NCBI GenBank assembly: GCA_038210655.1 | Contig: JBBQWM010000019.1 | Location: 1 to 64,000 of the forward strand | Reading direction: 5' to 3' | DNA from: 54-19 sp038210655 | GTDB lineage: Bacteria; Chloroflexota; Chloroflexia; Chloroheliales; Chloroheliaceae | DNA: 64,000 bases | In this document: positions 7,973-16,236 of the stretch, piece by piece | How the letters are laid out: each line of letters begins with the position of its first letter | How positions within the stretch are numbered: position 1 is the first letter of the stretch | The notes under the pieces: model-generated | What the model saw: the letters and a program-made list of their open reading frames with translations, nothing else | Told to the model about the DNA's origin: nothing | The model's database searches: none | Translations under genes and position numbers: made by a program

Positions 7973-9250
7973 ATGTATCGTAAATCCGTTCTCGATAACG
8001 GTATTCGAGTTATCACCGAACGGATGCCCGGAGTGCGCTCCTTAACAATCGGGCTGTTGCTAGATGTCGGTTCCAAAGATGAGGCTGCCCACAACAATGG
8101 GATCGCTCATTGTATTGAGCATTTGCTCTTTAAGGGAACCGGTAGCCGGGATGCTGCCACTTTGGGCCGGATGATCGATATGGCCGGTGGACAGTTGGGG
8201 GCCTTTACCGCCCGCGACTATACCTGCCTCTATGCGGCAGTGCTGGACGACTACCGTACCTTCGCGCTGGATATTTTTGGCGATATTCTGCTCCATTCTC
8301 AGTTTGAGGCCGAAGGGTTGCACCGGGAGCAAGCCGCCATTTTTCAGGAACTGGAAGCCGGGGAGGAGCAACCGGGCAAATTGGCCCAGGAGCTTTTAAA
8401 GCAAGCCGCCTGGCCCGATCACCCTTTGGGCCGCAATATTTACGGTAGCCGGGCCTCAGTCGTCGGGTTGACCCGCCAGGCCGTCCTGGATTTTTATCAG
8501 GATTACTATGGGGCCGACCGACTAATTATTTCGGCGGCAGGGAATCTTGACCACGAAGATATTGTCTCGCAGGTCAATGATGCCCTCTGGGCTTTGCCGA
8601 AAGCTAGACGGGCCGACCGTTCTGGTTCGAGACCCAGCTTTCAGGGGTCGGTCACGGTACGCAATCGCGAGTCTGCTCACGTCTATTTTGCGCTAGGAGC
8701 GCCTGCGCCAGTTTATAATGCGCCCGACCGTTATGCCGCTTACATGCTTAATACGATCCTGGGGGCCGGGATCAGTTCGCGGCTATACCGGACAATGCGC
8801 GACGAGCGCGGGTGGGTCTACGAGATCGGTAGCGTTTATCATCCGTACCGGGATGGTGGCATGTTTGTGATAGAAGGGTTTACAACGCCGGAAAACTTGC
8901 TAGGCGTGTTAGAATCGACCGTAGGTGAACTTATTAACCTTCTATCGGAGCCAGTCGGCCCAGACGAACTATGGCGAGCGAAAGAATATCTACGCGGTGA
9001 GATTTTGATCAGTGCCGAGACTAGCAATACTCGGATGAGCCAACTGGCAACCCAGGAACTCTACTTCGGGCGGTTCTTGCCTTTGGAAGAACTGGTCGAG
9101 AATATCCGTAGCATCAGTGCCGAAGAGGTTCAGGCCCTGGCAGGCGAAATGTTCCAACCGGGCAATCTGGCGGTGGCAGCAGTTGGGGCCGTCCAGGAAT
9201 TACCAAATCTGGAAAACAAGCTGGCAGAACTAATCGGGTTGGATAGTTAG
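7973..9250 (+). CDS. M16 family zinc peptidase (processing-peptidase-like)
   Basis: A 425-residue M16 metalloprotease related to mitochondrial processing peptidase beta and YmxG. The inverted zinc motif HCIEH is at residues 46-50 and the third ligand E126 is exactly 76 residues further, matching HxxEH(x76)E. The C-terminal half carries GAGISSRLYRTMRDERG, the usual glycine-rich inactive repeat. No signal peptide is seen, so it is probably cytosolic. ATG at 7943 is also in frame; 7973 gives the usual family N-terminus (MYRKSVLDNGIRV), so I prefer it, but neither has a strong ribosome site. The gene has its own promoter at 7742-7770. Confidence 0.9.
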   Translation: MYRKSVLDNGIRVITERMPGVRSLTIGLLLDVGSKDEAAHNNGIAHCIEHLLFKGTGSRDAATLGRMIDMAGGQLGAFTARDYTCLYAAVLDDYRTFALDIFGDILLHSQFEAEGLHREQAAIFQELEAGEEQPGKLAQELLKQAAWPDHPLGRNIYGSRASVVGLTRQAVLDFYQDYYGADRLIISAAGNLDHEDIVSQVNDALWALPKARRADRSGSRPSFQGSVTVRNRESAHVYFALGAPAPVYNAPDRYAAYMLNTILGAGISSRLYRTMRDERGWVYEIGSVYHPYRDGGMFVIEGFTTPENLLGVLESTVGELINLLSEPVGPDELWRAKEYLRGEILISAETSNTRMSQLATQELYFGRFLPLEELVENIRSISAEEVQALAGEMFQPGNLAVAAVGAVQELPNLENKLAELIGLDS

Positions 9251-9460
9251 GTGCGCTAATAGTCCAGTGGCAAAGCAATTTCTAAATCGGGTCACGTTCT
9301 AGTTGCATAAGGTTCAATGTTCTAGCATATTTTCAGGGGTTCCGTAGCGCATTTGTGGCAAGAATGTGTAGGATGGGTCACACGCCAAAAATCCGAATTC
9401 AAACTTTGACAAAGATGTGGCAGGTTTACGGGTTAAAGTCTATCGGGGGTAACCAGGGAA

Positions 9461-9634
9461 ATGGCCGACAAGGACAAAAGAGAACTCGATCCAAAAATCA
9501 AGCGAAACTGGGAAGAGATTCAAAAACGTTATCAATATCCTGTCAACGCGATTGGGGTGAGGATCGACCCGAAGGACAAAGAAACTCTGCGCGTCTGGCG
9601 TGAAAACGGGATTGATAAATTTTTAAAAGGATAG
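9461..9634 (+). CDS. Small charged protein, 57 residues, unknown
   Basis: An ATG-to-TAG frame coding for 57 residues rich in Lys, Glu and Asp, starting MADKDKRELDPKIK and ending GIDKFLKG. No hydrophobic segment or known motif is seen. A GGGGGT run at 9444-9449 lies 11 bases before the start. It ends 60 bp before the receiver gene that opens the chemosensory operon and might be its first gene. An overlapping frame (9355-9603) has low-complexity basic composition and looks spurious. The codon pattern and typical small soluble composition support the 57-residue frame. Confidence 0.55.
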   Translation: MADKDKRELDPKIKRNWEEIQKRYQYPVNAIGVRIDPKDKETLRVWRENGIDKFLKG

Positions 9635-9694
9635 TTCCGACCTTTAAGTTAGGCATGCTCTAACCCAACGTCACAGCAAACGAGGAGACCGCCT

Positions 9695-10078
9695 GTGGCA
9701 GGTAATAATCGACTGGTTTTGGTAGTGGACGACAGTCCAACTATCCGAAAAATAATTGAAGTAACTCTCAAGCGGGAAGGTTATCGGGTTAATACCTGTG
9801 ATAGCGCCATGAAAGCGTTAGCCAGTATTACCGATGATCGGCCCGATCTGGTGCTGCTCGATGTGATGCTGCCAGTGATGGATGGTTATCACGTCTGCCA
9901 GATCATCAAGAAACGTTATCGTAATATACCGATCATTATGCTTTCGAGCAAGGATGGCTTCTTTGACAAGGTGCGGGGCAGAATGGCCGGGTCTACCCTT
10001 TATATGACCAAGCCTTTTGAGCCGCGTGATCTGGTCGCGGTAGTCGATAAATATATCGGGGTCGATCATCACGAGTAA
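9695..10078 (+). CDS. PilG/PixG-like single-domain response regulator
   Basis: A 127-residue CheY-type receiver. The acidic pocket is D12-D13, the phosphoacceptor D56 (LLDVMLP) and the conserved lysine K106 (MTKPF). The segment SSKDGFFDKVRGRMAGS is the extended alpha4-region signature of PilG/PixG receivers, which distinguishes them from flagellar CheY. The start is GTG at 9695 with GAGGAG at 9682-9687. It is the first clear member of the chemosensory operon. By analogy it would take phosphate from the CheA-like kinase and act on pili or another surface motility machine, but no pilus gene is in the window. Confidence 0.88.
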   Translation: MAGNNRLVLVVDDSPTIRKIIEVTLKREGYRVNTCDSAMKALASITDDRPDLVLLDVMLPVMDGYHVCQIIKKRYRNIPIIMLSSKDGFFDKVRGRMAGSTLYMTKPFEPRDLVAVVDKYIGVDHHE

Positions 10079-10192
10079 AGACGGTTCTAACCAACCGTCC
10101 GGGACAAGCTTTTAGTAAAGGATACCGCTAAAAAGAGTATCCAGATTGCAAGACTATTTGAAGATAAATAAGGAATGGCATCAGGCTCAACT

Positions 10193-12187
10193 ATGGCTTT
10201 GACTGGTCGAATCGAAAAGACCGACATCCCAACCTTGTTGCGGTCGGTCGAGAAAGACAAAAATAGCGGCGAATTAAGCTTTAACCGAAATGGGGAGCGG
10301 GTTGATCTTTATTTTCTGTTTGGGCAGCTTTATCATGGCAAATGGGGCGACGTAGTAGGACTTGATGCAGTGACCGAAGTGCTGACCTGGAAGAACGGTA
10401 ACTATGCCTTTACCGAAGGGGTAATTCCGGCCCAGCCCAGCATTGATGACGACCTCGAAAAAATCCTTTCCAGCCAACCTCCAACCCCAGTTGGAGCGAC
10501 AATTACCAATACCGGCCGAGAACGCCGACAGACCGGTTCTTTGGGTGTAAAAGGAAATGCTATTACGGCCCCCCTGACCAATCCGCCCGTTCCCGCCTCC
10601 TATGGCTCTTACAATGGTGGTAACAATGCCCCAAGCGATGGCGGTGGTGATATGAGTGATTTAATTCCGTTCGACCTGGCTTCGCTCGATAGCATGAATG
10701 CGGTCTTTCCGACCGAACAAGTTACACCCAATCCGAACCAGGCAGCCAATTTGCGGTCGGTCTCGCAATCTGAACTGGATACGCTCGGTATGACCGAGGA
10801 TGCCAGCAATAGCCGGATTGCGCCCTCTCCCCCGGCTAACGGTTTATATCGTACCCGCTTGTTTTGTTTGCCGACTGGGGAGCAGATGGCGACTTCGCTG
10901 GTGGCGACCGGGCCGCAGTTGGAAGAAGAATTATTGCATCTGGCCGAGGTAAAATTTACCGGCTATGTTTTGGGTGGGCCGGATATTAACGGCTTTGCGA
11001 CGGTTGGGATTTGCCTCTTACGGGGCCGTTTCGTTCACGCTTTTTACCACGTAGCGGGGCCGAGCGGTATGGGCCTGGTGGAGGGTGAGCGGGCCTATCG
11101 AACCGTCCTCGACCAGCGGGGCAGTCAGGCCGCCCGGTTTTACTGGTTCTATGAATTGACGGCTGAGACGATGCGGGCCGCTATTGCCCTCTTGACCCCA
11201 CCAACCCGCTATTCCCATCTGGAAGTGCGGATTTTGCGCTTCAAAGAGCTATTGCGGCTTTTGAACGAGGAAAGTTATACCGGCACCTTGCGGATTACTA
11301 TTCCAAGTGGGGCGCTTGGCCCCGACCGCCAACCCAGCACTCTGGCCGGCGAACGCGCTTATATACCTATTTTTCAGGGCGCTATTTTGGGTTTGTGGAG
11401 TGAACACCATCCCCGCTTGACCAACGATGGGCAGCTTTTGCAGCGCTTCTTGAACGAGCCACAGGCTTTCCTTGATCTGCACGCGACTGCGCCGGTTGCT
11501 GACCCGGGTCTACCGCTCGAATCATTGATTTCTAGCGGCGGTAACTCTGTTGCGCTCGAAATGTCAGACGAAACTTCGGGCGGGGCGGCGGTCGCAAGTT
11601 ACGCTCCGGTGCATTCGCCCAATCGGATTACTAGCGGTCAAAGTACTTATAGTGAACCGGCTATTCCCCAGGCGGCCCAACCAATTATTAAAGGTGAGGT
11701 GATCGACCCGGTCGATGATGATGAGCGGCAGTTGCGGCTAATCACTTCGATTGGTCGGATGGAATCGACCTGGACTCAGATGCAGAAGAAGGGCAAAATA
11801 GATGCCCAAATGCTACTGTTCGCCCTGGCCGGTTTTGGCAACGAAGTATTGTCGATGACCGAAGGTGTCAATGGGCGGCGCGGAGTACAGGAGATGGTGC
11901 AGCGTTCGCTCCGGCAGGAATTGGCCCAATATCGAACCATTTTTCAATTGCTGGATGTCTCACAGGGTCGGGTCAGTATCAGCAAATTGCTCCGCGAATA
12001 TGAATTGTTTAGCCGGGATGGTGAGCAATCGGCGGGGGATTTCTCGCGCGAGGCCGGACGAGGTTTACGAACTTTGCTCCGTAGCGCTTTCCAGCACTAT
12101 GTATCGCTCATCAGGTCTGAAAATACGCGCCTTGAGTCGCAGGATATGTATGAGGTTTTCTTGCAAGATGTGGTCAAAAAGATGTAA
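10193..12187 (+). CDS. DUF4388 (PATAN-type) regulatory protein
   Basis: A 664-residue protein starting with a DUF4388 domain (residues about 1-90: LTGRIEKTDIPTLLRSVEK, then FLFGQLYHGKWGD), the N-terminal module of cyanobacterial PatA-type regulators. A Pro/Ser/Asn-rich linker (about 95-215) leads to a middle domain (about 220-440) that looks like a second divergent copy of the same fold, then another linker and a helical C-terminus (about 520-664). No receiver domain is attached, whereas PatA ends in one; here the free receivers on both sides may supply it. An in-frame ATG at 10175 exists, but 10193 has AGG at a better distance. It lies between two receiver genes in the same operon. Confidence 0.75.
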   Translation: MALTGRIEKTDIPTLLRSVEKDKNSGELSFNRNGERVDLYFLFGQLYHGKWGDVVGLDAVTEVLTWKNGNYAFTEGVIPAQPSIDDDLEKILSSQPPTPVGATITNTGRERRQTGSLGVKGNAITAPLTNPPVPASYGSYNGGNNAPSDGGGDMSDLIPFDLASLDSMNAVFPTEQVTPNPNQAANLRSVSQSELDTLGMTEDASNSRIAPSPPANGLYRTRLFCLPTGEQMATSLVATGPQLEEELLHLAEVKFTGYVLGGPDINGFATVGICLLRGRFVHAFYHVAGPSGMGLVEGERAYRTVLDQRGSQAARFYWFYELTAETMRAAIALLTPPTRYSHLEVRILRFKELLRLLNEESYTGTLRITIPSGALGPDRQPSTLAGERAYIPIFQGAILGLWSEHHPRLTNDGQLLQRFLNEPQAFLDLHATAPVADPGLPLESLISSGGNSVALEMSDETSGGAAVASYAPVHSPNRITSGQSTYSEPAIPQAAQPIIKGEVIDPVDDDERQLRLITSIGRMESTWTQMQKKGKIDAQMLLFALAGFGNEVLSMTEGVNGRRGVQEMVQRSLRQELAQYRTIFQLLDVSQGRVSISKLLREYELFSRDGEQSAGDFSREAGRGLRTLLRSAFQHYVSLIRSENTRLESQDMYEVFLQDVVKKM

Positions 12188-12237
12188 GCTGGATTACACC
12201 TTCACAAAATTACGACTATATTGGATTAAAGGATATT

Positions 12238-12600
12238 ATGGCTCAAAAAATCTTAGTGGTAGATGATAGCCCTATCGAATTGACCTTGATGAGTAACCCG
12301 CTCCGGGAGGCTGGCTATTGGGTAGTGACTGCGATTGATGGCGAAGATGCGATCAACAAAGTAATAGCCGAAAATCCTGATTTGGTGGTGCTGGATGTGG
12401 TGATGCCCAAGAAGAACGGTTTTCAGGTTTGCCGCGAGATTCGCACCCGGTTGGGCCGGGAGAAACTGCCGGTAATTATGCTAACGACCAAGAACGAAGC
12501 CAGTGACAAGTTTTGGGGTTTGAAGCAGGGCGCGAACGAATATATGAGCAAACCTTTTAAGCCGGATGAATTGTTGGCGACCGTTCGGCGGTTACTATAG
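12238..12600 (+). CDS. PilH-like single-domain response regulator
   Basis: A 120-residue receiver with D9/D10 pocket, phosphoacceptor D53 (VLDVVMP) and K105 (MSKPF). The motif DSPIELTLMSNPLREAGY and KFWGLKQGANEYMSKPF fit PilH/PixH receivers, the second receiver of Pil-Chp systems, often a phosphate sink. AAAGGA at 12228-12233 is 4 bases from the ATG. It follows the DUF4388 gene by 50 bp and precedes cheW by 17 bp. Confidence 0.88.
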   Translation: MAQKILVVDDSPIELTLMSNPLREAGYWVVTAIDGEDAINKVIAENPDLVVLDVVMPKKNGFQVCREIRTRLGREKLPVIMLTTKNEASDKFWGLKQGANEYMSKPFKPDELLATVRRLL

Positions 12601-12617
12601 TAGAATAATTAATAGTT

Positions 12618-13184
12618 ATGAGCGATACAGATTTTATTTCAGCCTCAAAATTGACTTCTGAGTTGCCTCCCGAAGCCGAAGGTGCAGTTCAATATCTGCT
12701 GATAGCCCTAGCCGGCCGCGAATATGGCCTTCGGCTGGACTCGTTGCAAGAGGTGCTACGCTTCAACTCCACCGCAATTGCCCCGCTACCAAATAGCCCG
12801 GAATGGTTGGAAGGTGTCTACAGTTTGCGGGGGACAATCATCTCGGTGGTTAGTTTACGACTTTTTTTAGGCTTGCCGCGTTCGGATCAATACAACAGCC
12901 TACCTGGTAAGAGCGAATTATTTGGAATTGGGCTGACCGTCCCGCGCTTGCTGGTCTTGCATAGCGATGAATTGGTGGTAGGTGTGGTGGTAGACGACAT
13001 TCGGGGGGTACTTTTTACGCGCCCGGAGGAATTGGAAGCCGTCGAGGGGGCCGACAGTTTTGTCGTACCGTACCTGGAAGCCGCCCACCGTGATCCGAAA
13101 ACAAGCAAGCTGACCTGGTTGTTCGATACTCGGCAGTTGATAACCTCGTCTGGTATGTTGCTGTTTGAACCGACGATTCTATAG
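12618..13184 (+). CDS. CheW/PilI-like coupling protein
   Basis: A 188-residue CheW-domain adaptor that links the chemoreceptor to the CheA kinase. The SH3-like core is visible from about residue 28 (LIALAGREYGLRLDSLQEVLRF), with the conserved LPNSPEWLEGVYSLRG and a second beta barrel around VVDDIRGV. The N-terminal 27 residues are a short extension. It sits between the PilH-like receiver and the receptor gene, as in pilGHIJ operons. The ribosome site is weak. Confidence 0.88.
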   Translation: MSDTDFISASKLTSELPPEAEGAVQYLLIALAGREYGLRLDSLQEVLRFNSTAIAPLPNSPEWLEGVYSLRGTIISVVSLRLFLGLPRSDQYNSLPGKSELFGIGLTVPRLLVLHSDELVVGVVVDDIRGVLFTRPEELEAVEGADSFVVPYLEAAHRDPKTSKLTWLFDTRQLITSSGMLLFEPTIL

Positions 13185-13261
13185 ATTGAGGAATTTTTTA
13201 ATTTGTTAATTATCTTTTTAGTTGATGCTCGCTTCCACGCTAGAGTAAGGAGAAGTTGGTT

Positions 13262-16045
13262 ATGAGTCTGCTATTACGTCCGGGGGATTGGCCTATTGCA
13301 ATCAAGCTATTGTTGGCCTTCTTGTTGGTAGCGCTGGTTCCGTTGATTATTGTCGGTTTGCTCAGTCAAAACCGGGCGCGGGAAGGTCTATTAGTTGAGG
13401 CCAAACGTAACCTGGAAAATACTTCGAGCCGGACCGCCAACGTTATCGACGACTTTCTCAAGGCCCGTGTTACCGATATGCGGCAGACCGCCACCCTCGA
13501 TGCGGTCGTGCGTTACGTCGAAATCACCAATAAGAACCGTAACGAACTCGGCCCGAACAATCCCGACCAATTGACCACTTTTAGCCTGCTAAAATCCAAA
13601 GCCGGTACTCTATCGACCGTCGGCGATTATTTGATGATCGCTTCGCGGAGTGGACAGGTCGAAATTACCTCCAACAATACCCCTAACCAGGAAGGCGCAC
13701 CTTTGGATGGTGAGCCGCGCAACTTGGCCGATAAGGTTTATTTCCAGGAGGCTATGAAGGGGCAAAGCTATATTTCCGACCCGGCGATTCTTCTTTTTCA
13801 GGAGCGCGGTGTAAACGCCAACTTCTATGTTAGCAGCCCGATTCGAGATAGCAACAACAACCCGATGGGTGTGGTCGTCTTGCGCATCAATCTGGAATCG
13901 ATCTGGCAGATTGTCAATGCCGACGCAAAGGCTGCCGGGGTCGGCGGCTATACCATGTTGATCGATGATACCAACAACCTGGGTATAAGGCTCGCCGATA
14001 GCCGTATCAACAACCAGGCCGAAAATCAGACGACCTACCTGTTTAGTATTATGCGTCCGATCCCCTCCGCCAACCGAGGCCCCTGGGTCAATAGCGGGCG
14101 GTTCCCGGATAATTTCGATTATGCCAAAGCCAGCAACAACGGCAAAACCCTGCCCAATTTGATCGATATATTAAACTCGCCGACCGACCGTAACAACCCC
14201 TTCTTTGCTACCAGCTTTAACAATGGCAATAGCGAAGTACAGTCTCAGGCCGCTTATGCGCCGGTTCCGACCAAGGCGGGTTGGCGCTATTTCGTGGTCA
14301 TCCCCGAAACCACCTACGCCGCCGCCGCTAACGACATCAGTACGACGGTGTTGCTGGCAATTTTGGGTGCTATTGTGGTGGTTATTTTGCTGGCGCTCAT
14401 ATTGGCCCGCATCTTGACTACTCCGATCCGCCGGATTACCCGTGTATTGGGCCGGATCGGTATCGGCGATTTCGATGCTCGGGTACCCGTAACCAGCCGG
14501 GACGAATTGGGTCGGTTGGGTGAGTCGCTCAACGCGATGTTCGATAATACCCTGAATTTGATCCAGAGCCGCGAGGAAAAAGAGGAACTTCAAGACCGCA
14601 TTACCAATTTGCTCCAGGAAATCAGTACAGTAGCCGAAGGCGACTTGACCGTTCAGGCCGAAGTTACCGCCGATATTACCGGGGCTATCGCCGACTCCTT
14701 TAACCTCATGATCGAAGAGTTGCGCAAGATTATTCTCAACATTCAAAACGCTACGGGGCAGGCCAGCGCCTATTTCGATAATATGGTGGTGAACTTCCAG
14801 GAGATTGACAAGGTATCCGACCGCCAATCGGATCAGGTGCAAACGGTTTCTAAAGCGGTTGACAATATTAACAGTTCGATCTTGCAGGTATCCGAAGCGG
14901 CTTTACTCTCCGCCGAGGTCGCCCAGGAAGCCCGTCAAAATGCTCACCAGGGTGGTCAAGCCGTAACCCAGACGATTGCCGGTATGAACCGTATTCGTGG
15001 TAACGTGCAGGAGACCGCCAAGAAAATCAAGCGGTTGGGCGAGAGTTCGCAGCAAATTGGTGAAATCGTGAAGTTGATCGACGATATTGCCGACCAGACC
15101 AATATGCTGGCGCTTAACGCCGCGATCCAGGCGGCGATGGCCGGGGAGCAAGGCAAGGGCTTCTCGGTCGTCTCGGAAGAAGTCCGGCGGTTGGCGGAAC
15201 GCAGCGCCAAAGCAACCCGTGAAATTGCCGCCCTGGTCAAGTCGATCCAGGATGATACGGCGGAAGCGGTTATAGCGATGGAAGAAAGTACCCGTGAAGT
15301 GGTGGACGGCTCGAAAGTGGCCGACGATGCCGGTAAAGCGTTGGCGGCTATTGAGGCGGTGGTCGAGCGCCTCGCCAACTTGATTACCAACATTTCGGTC
15401 CTTTCCAACCAGCAGGCGAACAGTTCTTATAACATCTCCCGGAGTATGACCGGCCTTTCGCTTCTGACCCAGGAAGCCTCGGCTTTGCGCCGTCAATCGA
15501 GCGAAGCGGTCGAAGTGGTGGCCCGTACCTCCAACGAATTGCGGGTATCGGTCAGTGCCTTCCGAGTGGCGCGTAGTGATGGTTATGTGGCAGGCCCGGC
15601 CAGTCTCGAAGCTGGTTCGGGGCCGGAAGAACACGGCGATTACGAGACCTTCCCGGTCACGGTTGGCAGTCGGGAACCTGAGTTTGCCACCCTCACTAAC
15701 GCTGCCTCGCCCGATTATTACCAGTATGCCCCGAACGGTTATCAGCCTCCGGCAGACTATCAAGCTGCGCCGAGCTATCAACCTCCGGCAGGCGATGGCG
15801 GTTCTAATTTGTACAGCCCGCCCCAGCCAGTTGTAAATCGGACGGTGGCCCCCACCCCTGGCTATACGCCCGCCCCAGCGGTTTCTGAGGTCAACCAGGA
15901 CGAGCCACTCGATTTTGACTTGAACGCGCTGTTGAGCGACGACGCGATCTTCGACTCGATGTTCGATAACAACCATCGCTCTTCTCAGCCCAGACCCGCC
16001 GAACACGATGAGAGCGATAAGCGCCGACCGCAAGCGTTGGGGTAG
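13262..16045 (+). CDS. PilJ-like methyl-accepting chemoreceptor
   Basis: A 927-residue membrane receptor. Order: TM1 (about 15-37), a large extracellular Cache-like sensor domain (about 40-350), TM2 (about 357-382), HAMP (TTPIRRITRVLGRIGIGDFD), a second HAMP-like stretch (about 440-495), and the signalling coiled coil. The hairpin tip (about 608-643) reads DQTNMLALNAAIQAAMAGEQ. The AAIQA.MAGE form is that of PilJ rather than enteric receptors (AAIEAARAGE). A Pro/Tyr-rich tail with YQPPADYQAAPSYQPP follows (about 815-880) and the last 30 residues are acidic. An upstream TTG (13256) is in frame, but ATG 13262 has AAGGAG at 13247-13252. CheR and CheB are absent, so adaptation may not use methylation. 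Confidence 0.9.
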   Translation: MSLLLRPGDWPIAIKLLLAFLLVALVPLIIVGLLSQNRAREGLLVEAKRNLENTSSRTANVIDDFLKARVTDMRQTATLDAVVRYVEITNKNRNELGPNNPDQLTTFSLLKSKAGTLSTVGDYLMIASRSGQVEITSNNTPNQEGAPLDGEPRNLADKVYFQEAMKGQSYISDPAILLFQERGVNANFYVSSPIRDSNNNPMGVVVLRINLESIWQIVNADAKAAGVGGYTMLIDDTNNLGIRLADSRINNQAENQTTYLFSIMRPIPSANRGPWVNSGRFPDNFDYAKASNNGKTLPNLIDILNSPTDRNNPFFATSFNNGNSEVQSQAAYAPVPTKAGWRYFVVIPETTYAAAANDISTTVLLAILGAIVVVILLALILARILTTPIRRITRVLGRIGIGDFDARVPVTSRDELGRLGESLNAMFDNTLNLIQSREEKEELQDRITNLLQEISTVAEGDLTVQAEVTADITGAIADSFNLMIEELRKIILNIQNATGQASAYFDNMVVNFQEIDKVSDRQSDQVQTVSKAVDNINSSILQVSEAALLSAEVAQEARQNAHQGGQAVTQTIAGMNRIRGNVQETAKKIKRLGESSQQIGEIVKLIDDIADQTNMLALNAAIQAAMAGEQGKGFSVVSEEVRRLAERSAKATREIAALVKSIQDDTAEAVIAMEESTREVVDGSKVADDAGKALAAIEAVVERLANLITNISVLSNQQANSSYNISRSMTGLSLLTQEASALRRQSSEAVEVVARTSNELRVSVSAFRVARSDGYVAGPASLEAGSGPEEHGDYETFPVTVGSREPEFATLTNAASPDYYQYAPNGYQPPADYQAAPSYQPPAGDGGSNLYSPPQPVVNRTVAPTPGYTPAPAVSEVNQDEPLDFDLNALLSDDAIFDSMFDNNHRSSQPRPAEHDESDKRRPQALG

Positions 16046-16048
16046 GGG

Positions 16049-16090
16049 GAATGCAGAATGCAGAATTAAGAATGCAGAATGCAGAATTAA
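16049..16090. repeat. Heptamer array (GCAGAAT type), two 21-bp direct copies
   Basis: Two perfect 21-bp copies (16049-16069 and 16070-16090), each built from 7-bp units GAATGCA GAATGCA GAATTAA. The array begins 3 bp after the receptor stop codon. The same heptamer in reverse (ATTCTGC) appears at 32178-32191 and near 37105. Confidence 0.8.
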
Positions 16091-16100
16091 TCAACCTCAT

Positions 16101-16168
16101 TCATTTGTGGGAGGGATTTCTAATCCCGCTAGAGCCAAATCGGGCTTAGAAATCCCTCCCACAAATGA
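16101..16168. repeat. 68-bp interspersed palindrome between receptor and cheA
   Basis: Arms of 28 nt with one mismatch (16101-16128 and 16141-16168; outer sequence TCATTTGTGGGAGGGATTTC) around a 12-nt centre. It lies in the 190-bp gap between the receptor and cheA genes and would form a stable hairpin in the operon mRNA. There is no terminal T tract and no evident target duplication. Confidence 0.8.
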
Positions 16169-16236
16169 GTACGTACCAAAATTTATTCAACTTATGGGTT
16201 CTTAATTCCAGCTTAAAATAACATCAGGAACTTACT

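Noticed and set aside
9355..9603. 82-residue frame overlapping the 57-residue gene
   Set aside because: Its composition is unusual, it lacks a ribosome site, and the alternative frame from 9461 gives a more protein-like sequence.
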